Shown: positions 50,210-60,834, numbered from the stretch's first letter. The stretch is 64,000 nucleotides of DNA from Pseudomonas sp. GOM6 (GCF_029537485.1 NZ_JARPUS010000002.1:186001-250000); one strand, 5' to 3'. Made by a program: numbers and translations. Notes: generated by a model not told the origin, from the sequence alone.

Positions 50210-51747
50210 TGACGCCAGCGCGCAGACTCGGTGTACTGCTGGGCGACCAGCTGTCGTTCGACCTCAGCCTGTTCGACGCGCTCGATCCCACTCAGGATGC
50301 GCTGCTGCTGGCCGAGGTGATGGACGAGGCTACCTACGTCGCCCATCACCCGCAGAAGATCGCGCTGATCTTCAGCGCCATGCGCCACTTCGCCCAGGCC
50401 CTGGGCGAGCGCGGCTGGCGGGTGATCTACGTGCGCCTGGACGATGCCGACAACAGCGGCAGTCTGCCGGGCGAGCTGCTGCGTTGGGCCGAGCGCCTGG
50501 GCGTCGAGCAGGTGCACCTGACCGAGTGCGGCGAATGGCGTCTGCAGGAGGCGTTGAACCAGTGCGGTCGGCCGCTGGTGTGGCACGAAGACCGACGGTT
50601 TTTCTGCTCGCGGCAGCGCTTCGCGGCCTGGGCGAGCGGGCGCCGACAGCTGCGCATGGAGAACTTCTACCGCGACATGCGCAAGCGCACCGGCCTGCTG
50701 ATGGAGTTCGACGGCAGCCCGGTCGGCGGCACCTGGAACCTCGATCAGGACAATCGCAAGGCGCTGCCCAAAGGCCTGCGCGGCCCCTTCGCGGCCAGTT
50801 TCGCGGCCGACGACCTCACCCGCGAGGTGCTGCAACTGGTCGAGCAGCGCTTTGCCGGGCACTACGGCAGCCTCGAAGGCTTCGACTACCCGGTGACCCA
50901 TGCCGAGGCCCAGGCGCTGTGGCAGCATTTTCTCGATTTCGGCCTGGCCGCGTTCGGCGATTACCAGGACGCCATGGCCCAGGGCGAGCCCTATCTGTTC
51001 CACGCCCGCATCAGCGCCGCGTTGAACATCGGCCTGCTCGATGTGCGCCAGCTGTGCGCCGATGTCGAACAGGCCTACCGCGAGGGCAGGGCGCCGCTGA
51101 ATGCGGCCGAGGGCTTCATCCGCCAGCTGATCGGCTGGCGCGAATACGTGCGCGGCATCTACTGGCTGCGCATGCCGGAGTACGCCGAGCTCAACGCCTT
51201 CGGCAATCGTCGCGCGTTGCCCGAGTTCTACTGGACTGGCGACACCTCGATGCGCTGCATGGCCCAGGCCATCGGCCAGAGCCTCGAGCTGGGCTATGCC
51301 CACCATATCCAGCGGCTGATGGTGACCGGCAACTTCGCCCTGCTCGCCGGCATCGCGCCCAAGGCGATCTGCGAGTGGTACCTGGCGATCTACCTGGACG
51401 CCTTCGACTGGGTGGAACTGCCCAACACCCTGGGCATGGTCATGCATGCCGACGGCGGCTACCTGGGTTCCAAGCCCTACTGCGCCAGCGGTCGCTATAT
51501 CCAGCGCATGTCCGATTACTGTGGCGACTGCGCCTACCGGGTCGATCAGGCCGTGGGCGAGCAGGCCTGCCCGTTCAATGCCCTGTACTGGCATTTTCTA
51601 CGCCGCCATCGCGACCGCCTGGGCACCAATCCGCGCCTGGCCATGGTCTACCGCAACCTCGATCGCATGGACGAAGAGCGGCGTGAGGCGCTGTGGCAGC
51701 GTGGCGAGGATCTGTTGGCGCGCCTGGATGCGGGGCAGGCACTGTGA
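50209..51747 (+). CDS. phrB: FeS-cluster (6-4) photolyase PhrB-type
   Basis: A protein of 512 residues. It has an alpha/beta antenna domain (1-130), a linker and an all-helical FAD domain. The four Cys that bind the 4Fe-4S cluster are Cys350 (SMRCMAQ), Cys438 (DYCG), Cys441 (GDCAY) and Cys454 (QACPF), with the same numbering as in Agrobacterium PhrB. That family repairs (6-4) photoproducts by blue light. The GTG start overlaps the DUF6482 stop by one base. It is coupled to the DUF2256 gene downstream. Confidence 0.93.
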   Translation: MTPARRLGVLLGDQLSFDLSLFDALDPTQDALLLAEVMDEATYVAHHPQKIALIFSAMRHFAQALGERGWRVIYVRLDDADNSGSLPGELLRWAERLGVEQVHLTECGEWRLQEALNQCGRPLVWHEDRRFFCSRQRFAAWASGRRQLRMENFYRDMRKRTGLLMEFDGSPVGGTWNLDQDNRKALPKGLRGPFAASFAADDLTREVLQLVEQRFAGHYGSLEGFDYPVTHAEAQALWQHFLDFGLAAFGDYQDAMAQGEPYLFHARISAALNIGLLDVRQLCADVEQAYREGRAPLNAAEGFIRQLIGWREYVRGIYWLRMPEYAELNAFGNRRALPEFYWTGDTSMRCMAQAIGQSLELGYAHHIQRLMVTGNFALLAGIAPKAICEWYLAIYLDAFDWVELPNTLGMVMHADGGYLGSKPYCASGRYIQRMSDYCGDCAYRVDQAVGEQACPFNALYWHFLRRHRDRLGTNPRLAMVYRNLDRMDEERREALWQRGEDLLARLDAGQAL

Positions 51748-51893
51748 AAAAGGCCGACCTGCCGAGCAAACTCTGCGTGCACTGCGGTTTGCCCTTCAGT
51801 TGGCGGCGGCGCTGGGCGCGCTGCTGGGAGGAGGTGCGCTATTGCTCCGAGCGCTGCCGGCGGACGTCACGCGGCAGACGTTCGGAGCACTAG
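51744..51893 (+). CDS. DUF2256 zinc-ribbon protein
   Basis: A protein of 49 residues starting with a GTG that overlaps the photolyase stop (GTGA). It has a CxxC near the front (LCVHC), then WRRRWARCW and a second CxxxC (YCSERC), a metal-binding cysteine set with many Arg and Lys. It often accompanies photolyase genes. Its role is unknown. Confidence 0.85.
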   Translation: MKKADLPSKLCVHCGLPFSWRRRWARCWEEVRYCSERCRRTSRGRRSEH

Positions 51894-51894
51894 T

Positions 51895-54381
51895 TCAGGT
51901 GGCCTCTTCGGGGTATTCGCTTCGCTCCAGCGCGACCTGACGAATCGACAGACGGATTTCCGCCGGCAATACGCGCTTGGCCACGCCCTCGACCAGTTCA
52001 GCCAGTTGCGGGTGGTGGCTAAGCTTGCCTTCGCCGTTCTGCCGCAGCACGCCCTGGTCGAGCAGGGTCTGGATGAAGTGGCGGAACAGACTCTTGTCGA
52101 AGAACTCCGGGGCGTTGAGGCCGTGCAGGATCGACAGGCGTTGGGCCATGGTCACGCAAAGGTTTTCCAGCTCCTCGGCGCTCAGGGCGTACTGGCCGGC
52201 GTTGAGCAGCAGCGCGGTGGCCATGTAGAAGCGCTGCAGGGTCTGCACGATGGCGCGGGCCAGCAGGCTGAGCAGCACGTACTGGCGCGAGCTGGGTGCC
52301 GGGCGGATGAACATGTCGTCATCGCGGCGCAGCAGACCCTGCTCGACGAAGGCGTTCAGCCACTGGTCGACGGCACCTTCCAGCTCCTCGGCCGAGTAGC
52401 GGATGAACAGCTCGGACTGCAGGTAGGGATACAGCGCACTGACGTAGCGCAGGATCTGCTCGCGGCTCATGCGCGAGCTGCTGAGGAAGAAGCTGGCCAG
52501 CAACGCCGGCAGGGCGAACACGTGCAGCACGTTGTTGCGGTAGTAGGTCATCAGGACGGCATTCTGCTCGTCCAGGTAGAGGATCTTGCCCAGCGCGTCC
52601 TTCTGCTCGGCCAGCAGGTCCATGCTCTGCACGTAGCGGATCAGGTCCTGGCCGTTGCCTTCGGGCAGGGTGGCGTGCGGCGAGTAGGGCACCTGGCGCA
52701 GCAATGCCAGGTACAGGTCGAGCACACGGGCCAGGGCCTTTTCGTCCAGCGCCAGCTTGGCGGTGGAGAGCAGGGCCAGGGCCACCAGATTGACCGGGTT
52801 GATGGCTGCTGCCTCGTTCAGGTGCTGGGCCACCTTCTCGCCGAGGCGGTTGGTGGTGGTGTTGAGCCAGGCCGGGCGGAACTGCTCGCCGTGGTCCTGG
52901 GTGCGCCAGCCGGGCTGCTCGTGGTCGAGGAAGTCGGCCAGCTTGATCGCCTCGCCGAAGTTGACGTGCACGCTGCCGAAGCGCTGCTTACGGATGGCGC
53001 CGATGACCTTGAAGATGTCGAAGATCGACTCCTTCTTCTTCGCCGCGCCGCGCAGCTCGCCCAGGTAGGTGCGGCCTTCCAGTACCCGCTCGTAGCCGAT
53101 GTACACCGGTACGAAGGCAATCGGCAGGCGGTTGGAACGCAGGAAGCTGCGCAGGGTGATGGCCAGCATGCCGGTCTTCGGCTGCAGGGTACGGCCGGTT
53201 CGCGAGCGTCCGCCTTCGACGAAGTACTCGACCGGGAAGCCCTTGCTGAACAGGGTGTGCAGGTATTCGTTGAACACCGCGGTGTACAGCGGGTTGCCCT
53301 TGAAGGTGCGGCGCATGAAGAAGGCGCCGCCACGGCGCAGCAGGCCGCCGACCACCGGCATGTTGAGGTTAATGCCGGCGGCGATGTGCGGCGGGGTCAG
53401 GCCGTTGCGGAACAGCAGGTAGGACAGCAGCAGGTAGTCGATGTGGCTGCGGTGGCACGGCACGTAGATGATCTCGTGGTCGTGGGCCAGGTCGCGCACG
53501 GCTTCCAGATGGTTGACCTGGATGCCTTCGTACAGCTTGTTCCAGAACCAGCTGAGCACCACTTCGAGGAAGCGGATGGCGGTGTAGGTGTAGTCCGAGG
53601 CAATCTCGTTGCCGTAGTGCAGCGCCTTGGCTTCGGCCTTCTGCAGGCTGATGCCTTCACGCTCGGCGTCTTCGGCGATGGCCTGGCGCACCAGCGGGTC
53701 GTGCACCAGGCCCTTGACCAGGTTGCGCCGGTGCGACACGTCCGGGCCGATCACCGCGGCCTTCTGGTTGCGGAAGTGCACCCGCAGGATGCGCTGCACC
53801 ATGCGCAGGGTGCGTTCGCGGCCCTTGCCCTGGTCGAGCAGTTCGCGCAGGTGGATGGGCGCGGCGAATTGCACGCGGGTCTTGCGTCCAAGAATCAGGA
53901 TGCTGACCAGCTTGCGCAGGCGCCCGGTCACGGCCCAGGTGTCGGCGAACAGCAGTTTCCACGGACTGGTCTCGCGGTCCGGCGACTGGCCCCAGAACAC
54001 GCTGACCGGAATGATCTGTGCATCGTCCACTGCCTGACTGTCGAGGCTGGCGAGGATACGTTGCAGGGCGGGCGGTGCGCCGCGCTTGTCATGCCCGCCG
54101 AACCAGCTGGGTTCACGGGTCAGGTAGAAGAAGCCGGCCGGTTCCAGCTGCTCGCCGATGGCCACCGGCAGTACCGGACGCGGCAGACCGGCCTTGCTGC
54201 ATTCGCGGTCGACCACGGCCAGGTCGGCGGCCGAGGGCTGCTGCAGCACATAGAACACCGGCTTGGAGCGATCCAGGCGCAGGTTGAAGGAAGACTGATT
54301 GATGGTTTCCGAGCGCACCCAGAGAAACAACAGGCGGCGCAGGGCGCCAAACGCAAGGCGGCGGAACGGGGAGCGGGTCAT
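51895..54381 (-). CDS. plsB: Glycerol-3-phosphate 1-O-acyltransferase PlsB
   Basis: A protein of 828 residues, the first enzyme of phospholipid synthesis, using acyl-CoA or acyl-ACP on the inner membrane face. The acyltransferase blocks are His310-RSHI-Asp315 ([14 protein letters not shown]), the [10 protein letters not shown] block, and [13 protein letters not shown]. The ATG at 54381 has AAGAG 6 bases upstream; an apparent longer frame upstream is not part of the gene. Its stop lies 1 base from the end of the convergent DUF2256 gene. Confidence 0.96.
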   Translation of the reverse strand: MTRSPFRRLAFGALRRLLFLWVRSETINQSSFNLRLDRSKPVFYVLQQPSAADLAVVDRECSKAGLPRPVLPVAIGEQLEPAGFFYLTREPSWFGGHDKRGAPPALQRILASLDSQAVDDAQIIPVSVFWGQSPDRETSPWKLLFADTWAVTGRLRKLVSILILGRKTRVQFAAPIHLRELLDQGKGRERTLRMVQRILRVHFRNQKAAVIGPDVSHRRNLVKGLVHDPLVRQAIAEDAEREGISLQKAEAKALHYGNEIASDYTYTAIRFLEVVLSWFWNKLYEGIQVNHLEAVRDLAHDHEIIYVPCHRSHIDYLLLSYLLFRNGLTPPHIAAGINLNMPVVGGLLRRGGAFFMRRTFKGNPLYTAVFNEYLHTLFSKGFPVEYFVEGGRSRTGRTLQPKTGMLAITLRSFLRSNRLPIAFVPVYIGYERVLEGRTYLGELRGAAKKKESIFDIFKVIGAIRKQRFGSVHVNFGEAIKLADFLDHEQPGWRTQDHGEQFRPAWLNTTTNRLGEKVAQHLNEAAAINPVNLVALALLSTAKLALDEKALARVLDLYLALLRQVPYSPHATLPEGNGQDLIRYVQSMDLLAEQKDALGKILYLDEQNAVLMTYYRNNVLHVFALPALLASFFLSSSRMSREQILRYVSALYPYLQSELFIRYSAEELEGAVDQWLNAFVEQGLLRRDDDMFIRPAPSSRQYVLLSLLARAIVQTLQRFYMATALLLNAGQYALSAEELENLCVTMAQRLSILHGLNAPEFFDKSLFRHFIQTLLDQGVLRQNGEGKLSHHPQLAELVEGVAKRVLPAEIRLSIRQVALERSEYPEEAT

Positions 54382-54507
54382 ACGGGCTCTTGACGGCATT
54401 TCAAGCGAGCACTTGCTCGGGGGCGCTAGTGTGCCGCAAGCGCGGGTCTGCGGCAAAAGCCAAACGATGGACGAGACATATGGAAACTTTCCCTTGCCCA
54501 TGCGGTC

Positions 54508-54537
54508 TTGCATAGCCGCCGACCCACTCCTTATAGT
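54508..54537 (+). promoter_or_regulatory. Promoter candidate for the Gld-type ABC operon
   Basis: TTGCAT (54508-54513) and TATAGT (54532-54537) are 18 bases apart, about 70 bases before the ATP-binding gene start. Confidence 0.5.
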
Positions 54538-54606
54538 CCGGCCGGCATTTGTCGGGCCCGCAGTGGTATCGCAGGCTGCGGGCTTCCATCGCGATGGTGA
54601 GAGGCC

Positions 54607-55530
54607 ATGATAGAGATAAGAAACCTGACCAAGCGTTTTGCGGGGCATGCGGCCGTTGATGGCCTCAGCTTCAAAGTCCAGCAAGGGGAAGTGCTGGGCT
54701 TCCTCGGCCCGAACGGGGCCGGTAAATCCACCACCATGAAGATGCTCACGGGCTTCCTGGCGCCAACCTCGGGTACGGCGAGCATTCTTGGTCATGACGT
54801 GCAGAGCGATACCCTCGCCGCACAGCGTCTGATTGGCTATTTGCCGGAAGGTGCGCCGAGCTATGGCGACATGACCGTGCGCGGCTTCCTTCAATTTATC
54901 GCTGAGGTGCGCGGCTTCCGCGGCGCCGAGAAAAAGCAGCGGGTGCTGCGCGCGGTTCAGCAGGTCGAGTTGGACAAGGTGCTGGAACAGAGCATCGAGA
55001 CCCTGTCCAAGGGCTTCAAGCGCCGCGTCGGCCTGGCCCAGGCGATCCTGCATGATCCGCAGGTGCTGATCCTCGACGAGCCCACCGACGGCCTCGATCC
55101 CAACCAGAAGCACCAGGTGCGCCAGCTGATCCAGAGCCTGGCCAAGGACAAGATCGTCATCATCTCCACCCATATCCTCGAAGAAGTGTCCGCCGTATGC
55201 ACCCGCGCCGTGGTGATCGCCGGCGGCAAGCTGGTCGCCGATGCCACGCCGCTGGAGCTGGAGGGGCGTTCGCGTTACCACCAGGCGGTGACCCTGGTCG
55301 CCACCAGCGAACTGGACGTCGAAGCCCTGTCCGCCCTGCCGGGGGTGGCCGGCGTCGAGCGCAACGAGCGCGAGCACAGCCTGACCGTGCTGGCCAATGC
55401 CGGCGAGGTGATCTTCCCGCAGGTCAACGAGCTGATCCGCCAGCGCGGCTGGCAGATCAAGGAACTGGACGTGGAGCGCGGCCGCCTCGATGAGGTCTTC
55501 CGCACCCTGACCCGAGGAGAAGCGGCATGA
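54607..55530 (+). CDS. ABC transporter ATP-binding protein (GldA/NosF-like)
   Basis: A protein of 307 residues. Walker [11 protein letters not shown] near residues 35-44, ABC signature ([13 protein letters not shown]) near 134, Walker [15 protein letters not shown] near 154, switch His in [12 protein letters not shown]. The C-terminal part (220-307) is a regulatory domain as in the GldA-type exporters. It precedes the permease by a 4-base overlap. Confidence 0.94.
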   Translation: MIEIRNLTKRFAGHAAVDGLSFKVQQGEVLGFLGPNGAGKSTTMKMLTGFLAPTSGTASILGHDVQSDTLAAQRLIGYLPEGAPSYGDMTVRGFLQFIAEVRGFRGAEKKQRVLRAVQQVELDKVLEQSIETLSKGFKRRVGLAQAILHDPQVLILDEPTDGLDPNQKHQVRQLIQSLAKDKIVIISTHILEEVSAVCTRAVVIAGGKLVADATPLELEGRSRYHQAVTLVATSELDVEALSALPGVAGVERNEREHSLTVLANAGEVIFPQVNELIRQRGWQIKELDVERGRLDEVFRTLTRGEAA

Positions 55531-56258
55531 CGCAGTTGCCGGTCGTCTTCAAGCGCGAGCTGCGCAGCTACTTCGCCACCCCGTTGGCGTACGTGTTCAT
55601 CCTGATCTTCCTGGTGCTGTCCGGAGTCTTCACCTTCTACCTCGGCGGCTTCTACGAGAGCGGCCAGGCGGACCTGGCGCCGTTCTTCAACTTCCACCCC
55701 TGGCTGTACCTGTTCCTGGTGCCGGCCATCGCCATGCGCCTGTGGGCGGAGGAGCGCAAATCCGGTTCCATCGAGCTGCTGATGACTCTGCCGATCACCC
55801 GTTTTGACGCGGTGCTGGGCAAGTTCCTCGCCGCCTGGGTGTTCGCCGGCATCGCTCTGTTGCTGACCTTCCCGATGATCATCACGGTCAACTACCTGGG
55901 CCAGCCGGACAACGGCGCGATCTTCACCGGCTACTTCGGCAGCTGGCTGCTGGCGGGCTCCTACCTGGCCATCGGCTCGTGCATGTCGGCCCTGGCCAAG
56001 AACCAGGTGATTGCCTTCATCCTCGCCGTCAGCGCCTGCTTCCTATTTATCGTCAGCGGCTTCCCCATGGTGCTCGACGCACTGGCCTGGGCGCCGCAGT
56101 GGGCCATTGATGCGGTGTCGTCGCTGTCCTTCCTGACCCGTTTCAACGCGATCAGCAAGGGTGTGATCGACCTGCGCGACCTGCTCTATTTCATCTCCCT
56201 GATGGCCGCCTGGCTTGCTGCCACCGCCATCGTGGTCGATCTGAAGAAGGCTGACTGA
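55527..56258 (+). CDS. ABC-2 permease (GldF-like)
   Basis: A membrane protein of 243 residues with six helices (about 20-40, 60-80, 100-125, 137-160, 165-187, 215-235). [38 protein letters not shown] and [17 protein letters not shown] are common in the GldF/DUF family of ABC-2 permeases. It overlaps the ATPase gene by 4 bases and lies 2 bases before the GldG-like gene. Confidence 0.92.
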   Translation: MTQLPVVFKRELRSYFATPLAYVFILIFLVLSGVFTFYLGGFYESGQADLAPFFNFHPWLYLFLVPAIAMRLWAEERKSGSIELLMTLPITRFDAVLGKFLAAWVFAGIALLLTFPMIITVNYLGQPDNGAIFTGYFGSWLLAGSYLAIGSCMSALAKNQVIAFILAVSACFLFIVSGFPMVLDALAWAPQWAIDAVSSLSFLTRFNAISKGVIDLRDLLYFISLMAAWLAATAIVVDLKKAD

Positions 56259-56260
56259 CG

Positions 56261-58093
56261 ATGAAAAAACTGATGTATTCCGGCGCCGGCCTGCTGCTGA
56301 TCGCCGTGGCCTTTTTGGCCTTCAACATGCTCACCAGCCTGGGCCTGGGCAATGCCCGCCTGGACCTGACCGAGCAGAAGCTCTACACCATCTCCGAGGG
56401 CACCGAGCGCATCCTTGGCGAGCTGGAAGAACCGATCAACCTGTACTTCTTCTACTCCGACAAGAGTGCCCGCGACCTGGCCGTGCTGCGCAACTACGCC
56501 ACCCGCGTGGAAGAAATGCTCAAGGCCTACGAGCGTGCCGCCGACGGCAAGATCAAGCTGCATATCGTCGACCCCGAGCCGTTCTCCGAGGACGAGGACA
56601 AGGCTGCTGCCTTTGGCCTGCAGGCGGTACCGGCGAGCCAGAACGGCGACTCGATCTACTTCGGCCTGGCCGGCACCAACGCGGTGGACGACAAGCAGGT
56701 GATCCCGTTCTTCCCGCTGGATCAGGAAGAGTTCCTCGAGTACCAGATCAGCCAGCTGGTGCAGGGCCTGGCCAAGCCGCAGAAGCCGGTGATCGGCCTA
56801 CTCAGTGGCCTGCAGATCAACGGCGGCTTCGACATGGCCGCGCGCCAGCCGACCGCGCCGTGGATGGTGATGGAGGAGATTCGCCAGCTGTTCAAGATCG
56901 ACAGCCTCAAGGCCGGCGTCGACAAGATTCCGGACGAGGTTTCGGTACTGCTGCTGGTGCACCCGAAGAACCTGCCGCAGGCCAGCCTGTACGCCATCGA
57001 CCAGTTCGTCCTGCGCGGCGGCAAGCTGCTGGTATTCGTCGACCCCTACGCCGAGGCCGACAACGCCGCGCCGATGCTGCCGGGCGACGAGATGGACAAG
57101 GCCAGCGACCTGGAGCCGCTGTTCAAGGCCTGGGGCGTGCGCATGCTGCCGAACAAGGTGCTCGGCGACGGCTCCTACGCACTCTCCGTGGGCATGGGCC
57201 AGGGCCAGCGTCCGGTCCGCCACGCCGCCTGGCTGGCGCTGCCGCAGCGGGCCATGGATCAGGACGATGTGGTGACCTCGGGTCTGGAGAGCATCAACGT
57301 CGCCACCAGTGGCATTCTTGAACCGGTTGAGGGGGCCAAGACCCAGTTCACCCCGCTGCTGCAAAGCTCCGAGTACGCCATGCCACTGGACGCCGCGCGT
57401 TTCGCCATGCTGGCCAACCCGGAAGAGCTGATGGCCGACCTCAACCCGACCGGCGAGCGTTATGCGATTGCTGCGCGCATCAGCGGCCCGGCACAGACGG
57501 CGTTTCCTGACGGTATCGAGGGGCAGAAGGACGGCCTGAAGTCGGCGGAGAACATCAACGTGATCGCCGTGGCCGACACCGACCTGCTGGGCGACCGCAT
57601 GTGGGTGCAGGTGCAGGACTTCTTCGGCCAGCGCGTGCCGCAGCCGTTCGCCGACAATGCCGGCTTTGCCATCAACGCCCTGGACAACCTGTCCGGTAGC
57701 GACGCGCTGATCAGCGTGCGCTCGCGCGGTCGTTTCAGTCGCCCGTTCGAGGTGGTCGAGGCGCTGCAGCGTGAGGCCGAGGCGCAGTTCCGGGTCAAGG
57801 AAGAAGACCTGCAGAAGCGCCTGGCCGAGACCGAGCAGAAACTCGCCGCCCTGCAACAGCAGGACCCGAGCAAGCCGCTGGAGCTGACCGCCGAGCAGCA
57901 GACCGCGCTGCAGCAGTTTGTCGACGAGAAGCTGCGCATCCGCAAGGAGCTGCGCGAGGTGCGTTACCAGCTCAATGCCAATATCGAGGATCTGGGCCGT
58001 ACCCTGAAACTGGCCAATATCCTGCTGGTGCCGCTGCTGCTGACCCTGGGTGTACTGGCCCTGTGGCTGTGGCGTCGCCGCAAGTCGGCCTGA
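56261..58093 (+). CDS. GldG-like ABC-associated membrane protein
   Basis: A protein of 610 residues with an N-terminal membrane helix (8-29), a large periplasmic domain with LDLTEQKLYTISEGTERILGELEEPINLYFFYS and VLLLVHPKNL, a coiled coil near 510-570 (QREAEAQFRVKEEDLQKRLAETEQKLAAL), and a C-terminal membrane helix (585-605). Same set as GldG in gliding Bacteroidetes and common in non-gliding Proteobacteria. Substrate unknown. Confidence 0.9.
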   Translation: MKKLMYSGAGLLLIAVAFLAFNMLTSLGLGNARLDLTEQKLYTISEGTERILGELEEPINLYFFYSDKSARDLAVLRNYATRVEEMLKAYERAADGKIKLHIVDPEPFSEDEDKAAAFGLQAVPASQNGDSIYFGLAGTNAVDDKQVIPFFPLDQEEFLEYQISQLVQGLAKPQKPVIGLLSGLQINGGFDMAARQPTAPWMVMEEIRQLFKIDSLKAGVDKIPDEVSVLLLVHPKNLPQASLYAIDQFVLRGGKLLVFVDPYAEADNAAPMLPGDEMDKASDLEPLFKAWGVRMLPNKVLGDGSYALSVGMGQGQRPVRHAAWLALPQRAMDQDDVVTSGLESINVATSGILEPVEGAKTQFTPLLQSSEYAMPLDAARFAMLANPEELMADLNPTGERYAIAARISGPAQTAFPDGIEGQKDGLKSAENINVIAVADTDLLGDRMWVQVQDFFGQRVPQPFADNAGFAINALDNLSGSDALISVRSRGRFSRPFEVVEALQREAEAQFRVKEEDLQKRLAETEQKLAALQQQDPSKPLELTAEQQTALQQFVDEKLRIRKELREVRYQLNANIEDLGRTLKLANILLVPLLLTLGVLALWLWRRRKSA

Positions 58094-58178
58094 TATCGGC
58101 AAGGGGAAGGGGCGTTGCCCTTTCCCCATGCTGTTCCCTTCCGTATACAACGACTCCTTGATCGAGGAGAACACCGCT

Positions 58179-59144
58179 ATGAATCGCAAGACCCTGATCA
58201 TCCTGGCAGTGCTGGTGGTGGCGCTCCTGGCTGCCTGGCATTTCACCCGCAAGGCCGAGCAGCCGCAGGCGCTGCCGGAAGCGCAACGCTGGTTGCCAGA
58301 GCTGCAGCCGTCCCAGGTCGAGGCCATTGAAGTGCAGCGTGCCGGCCAGCCATTGGTCCGGCTGCAGCGTCAGGAGCAGGGCTGGGTGCTGCCGGCCAAG
58401 GCGAATTACCCGGCCAACCAGGCGCAGGTGTCTGGTTTGCTCAAGGTGCTGAACGAGGCGCGCAAGGTCGAGCCGCGTACCCGTAACCCCGAACTCTACG
58501 CGCGTCTTGGTCTGGTGGAGCCGCAAGCGCTCAAGGTCACGCTGCTGCGTGGAGAGTTGCCGTCACTGCCGCTACTGATCGGTAATCCAGGACAACAGAA
58601 CGGTCAGCTGGTGCGTGGCGCCAGCGAGGCGCAGAGCTGGTTGATCGATCGACGCATCGAACTGCCGGCTACCGAGTTGGACTGGCTGGATCGCCGGGTG
58701 ACCGCCGTGCCATTTGCCGAGGTCAAGGCGCTGCAGGTGGAGCACGCCGATGGCCAGCAAGTGCAACTGTTCCGCGACAAGGCCGAGGAGCCTAATCTGC
58801 AGGTGCGCAATCTGCCCAAGAACGGCAATCTGGCGTTCGACGGCGCCGCCGATGGCATGGCCCGAGTGTTTGCCGACCTGCAGTTCGCCGACGCGGCGCC
58901 GCTCGATCAGCTGACGTTCGAGGGCAAACCCAGTCTGATCTTCAGCCTGGAGACCTTTGCCGGCAAGAAGCTGGAGGGCCGTTTCTATCTCAAGGCCGAC
59001 CAGCACTGGCTGCTGCTTGGTAAGGACAGCGATCTGGCCGCCGAGAACGTTCCGGGGCGCACTGACTGGGCTTATCGCATCGAGCCGTACCAGTATCAGA
59101 GCCTGGCGAAAAAGCTGACCGATTTGCTTTCGGCAAAACCCTGA
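58179..59144 (+). CDS. DUF4340 protein
   Basis: A protein of 321 residues with an N-terminal membrane anchor (6-22, [16 protein letters not shown]) and a periplasmic body. The repeated [23 protein letters not shown] and [20 protein letters not shown] units are the DUF4340 pattern. It follows the GldG-like gene by 85 bases with its own GAGGAG site. Always found with GldAFG-like exporters; its role is unknown. Confidence 0.88.
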   Translation: MNRKTLIILAVLVVALLAAWHFTRKAEQPQALPEAQRWLPELQPSQVEAIEVQRAGQPLVRLQRQEQGWVLPAKANYPANQAQVSGLLKVLNEARKVEPRTRNPELYARLGLVEPQALKVTLLRGELPSLPLLIGNPGQQNGQLVRGASEAQSWLIDRRIELPATELDWLDRRVTAVPFAEVKALQVEHADGQQVQLFRDKAEEPNLQVRNLPKNGNLAFDGAADGMARVFADLQFADAAPLDQLTFEGKPSLIFSLETFAGKKLEGRFYLKADQHWLLLGKDSDLAAENVPGRTDWAYRIEPYQYQSLAKKLTDLLSAKP

Positions 59145-59349
59145 AATCCGGCTGCAGGCCTTGTGTGACGGCCTTTACGGCTGGCCTAAAATATCCCTTG
59201 GCAGAGCGAACACTTGTTTTATACTCGACCGGCCGTCGCCCCGGACGCCTTCCTGGCCTGGCCAGGAAAGGATGCACAGAGCGATGACTGCGCCGAACGT
59301 CGAAGCCCCCAAGGGGCAAAAACAAAATCGAGAATCGAGGGAAGTGGTA

Positions 59350-59559
59350 ATGGCTGATCGTGAGGTCGGAACCGTGAAGTGGTTCAATGATTCCAAGGGG
59401 TATGGCTTCATTCAACGCGAAAGCGGTCCGGATGTGTTCGTCCACTACCGCGCCATCCGTGGCGAAGGTCATCGCTCGCTGATCGAAGGTCAGCAGGTGG
59501 AGTTTTCCGTGATCCAGGGCCAGAAAGGCCTGCAGGCGGAAGACGTGGCCAAGGTCTGA
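59350..59559 (+). CDS. CspA-family cold-shock protein
   Basis: A small RNA/DNA-binding protein of 69 residues with one cold-shock domain. RNP1 KGYGFIQ and RNP2 VFVHY are present. The family acts as an RNA chaperone, with growth-phase or cold control. The ATG at 59350 is preferred since family members start this way; GAGGGAAG lies 5-12 bases upstream. The 205 bases after the DUF4340 gene may hold a long regulated leader. Terminator follows. Confidence 0.95.
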   Translation: MADREVGTVKWFNDSKGYGFIQRESGPDVFVHYRAIRGEGHRSLIEGQQVEFSVIQGQKGLQAEDVAKV

Positions 59560-59578
59560 AGACCCGCGCGGTTACAAC

Positions 59579-59605
59579 AAAAGGCCCGTCATCGACGGGC
59601 CTTTT
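59579..59605. terminator. Intrinsic terminator after the cold-shock gene
   Basis: 12-bp stem AAAAGGCCCGTC / GACGGGCCTTTT with an ATC loop, followed by GTTTTT. It lies between convergent genes and can serve both. Confidence 0.9.
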
Positions 59606-59645
59606 GTTTTTGGGCTTTTTAGGAGGGGCTTTGGCCGCGACTGCC

Positions 59646-60017
59646 TCAGTCGGTACGCCAGATAAATTCCTGGGTGCCCTCGGCATTGACCTTGATCCAC
59701 AGGTCGGCGTTTTCCTCGCCCTGTTCCTCGCTCCAGCCACCCGGCGCGCAGCGCACTTCCACGCCCAGCGCGGCGAAGGCGGCTTCGGCGCAGGCGACAT
59801 CGTCGGCCCAGGGCGTGGCGTCGCTTTCCAGCAGAATGCTGTGCCATTTGCCTACCGCCTTGGGCAGGAAGGTGACCGGGATGTCGCCAGCGTGGCACTT
59901 GAAGGTCTGGCCGCGTTGCTGCCAGGCGCTGCATGGGCCCAGTGCCTTGCTCAGCCAGTCGGCTACGGCTTGCTGGCTGGCGTCCTTGAGGTAGATCTCG
60001 ATATCGGGTTGGCGCAT
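59646..60017 (-). CDS. Conserved hypothetical protein downstream of rlmA
   Basis: A soluble protein of 123 residues with mixed alpha/beta prediction (IEIYLKDASQQAVADWLSKAL...TFKCHAGDIPVTFLPKAVGKWHSILLESD). I recognise no family. It starts 10 bases after the rlmA stop on the same strand and closes the dapE-rlmA operon. No catalytic pattern is seen. Confidence 0.75.
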   Translation of the reverse strand: MRQPDIEIYLKDASQQAVADWLSKALGPCSAWQQRGQTFKCHAGDIPVTFLPKAVGKWHSILLESDATPWADDVACAEAAFAALGVEVRCAPGGWSEEQGEENADLWIKVNAEGTQEFIWRTD

Positions 60018-60027
60018 GGCGGGCTCT

Positions 60028-60834
60028 CTAGACCTTTTCGATCCAATCGTAGCGGATGGAGACAGTGACTTCGAAGTCTTCGGCGATCACCGCGGCGCGG
60101 CGCTCGGCGCTGGCGCGCCAGCCGTGCGGGGTCATGGCTAGCAGGTCGGCGCGGACCTGGGCATCGCTCAGCATTAACGGGAAGCTGAGTGTTTCGCTGT
60201 GCGCCAGGCGCATGCCGGCAGGAATCAGCTCCAGATGCTTCTGGTCATCGTAGTCGCGGACTTCGTCGTACAGCTTCTGGCGTAGCTGCATCAGGTGCTC
60301 GCGGGTCGGGCCCATGCGCAGCAGACCGCCGCCTGGTTTGAGCAGGCGCAGGGCTTCATGCCAGTCCAGCGGGCTGAACACGCTGGCCAGCAGGTCACAG
60401 CTGGCGTCGGCCAGGGGCACACGGGCCATGCTGGCGACCATCCAGGTCAGCTCTGGGGCCAGGCGCGCGGCGCGTTTGACCGCCTCGCGGGAGATGTCCA
60501 GGGCATAGCCCTGGGCGTCCGGCAGGGCCTTGGCCAGCTGGGCGGTGTAATTGCCTTCGCCACAGCCGATGTCCAGCCAGTTGGCCGGTTGGCGCTCGGC
60601 GGCCAGTTCGGCCAGGCGCCTGGCCAGTGGGGCGTAGTGACCGGCACCGAGGAAGCGCCGGCGCGCTTCGACCATGGCGGCATTGTCGCCTGGGTCGCGG
60701 CTGTTCTTGTGCTGCACCGGCAACAGGTTGTAGTAGCCCTGGCGGGCACGGTCGAAGCTGTGCCGGTTGCTGCAGGCCAGGCCGCTGTCGCTGACGTCCA
60801 GCGGCTCATGGCAGATGGGGCAGGTCAGACTCAT
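60028..60834 (-). CDS. rlmA: 23S rRNA (guanine-745-N1)-methyltransferase RlmA
   Basis: A protein of 268 residues. An N-terminal zinc finger (CPIC near residue 5 and [11 protein letters not shown] near 21) and the SAM motif [14 protein letters not shown] near 88 are the RlmA pattern, as are [15 protein letters not shown] and the C-terminal block with TPHGWRAS. It methylates G745 of 23S rRNA. It overlaps the end of dapE by 4 bases (ATGA). Confidence 0.94.
   Translation of the reverse strand: MSLTCPICHEPLDVSDSGLACSNRHSFDRARQGYYNLLPVQHKNSRDPGDNAAMVEARRRFLGAGHYAPLARRLAELAAERQPANWLDIGCGEGNYTAQLAKALPDAQGYALDISREAVKRAARLAPELTWMVASMARVPLADASCDLLASVFSPLDWHEALRLLKPGGGLLRMGPTREHLMQLRQKLYDEVRDYDDQKHLELIPAGMRLAHSETLSFPLMLSDAQVRADLLAMTPHGWRASAERRAAVIAEDFEVTVSIRYDWIEKV

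Noticed and set aside
54382-55377. Minus-strand frame extending the plsB reading frame into the ABC operon
   Set aside because: The family start ([11 protein letters not shown]) at 54381 has a ribosome site, and the extension lies on top of the ABC ATP-binding gene.
58096-58130. G-rich/C-rich hairpin after the GldG-like gene as a terminator
   Set aside because: There is no T-run, one arm has an extra T, and the DUF4340 gene always goes with these genes.
59284-59349. Upstream ATG that would add 22 residues to the cold-shock protein
   Set aside because: The added part is unlike any cold-shock domain, and family members start at the ATG used.
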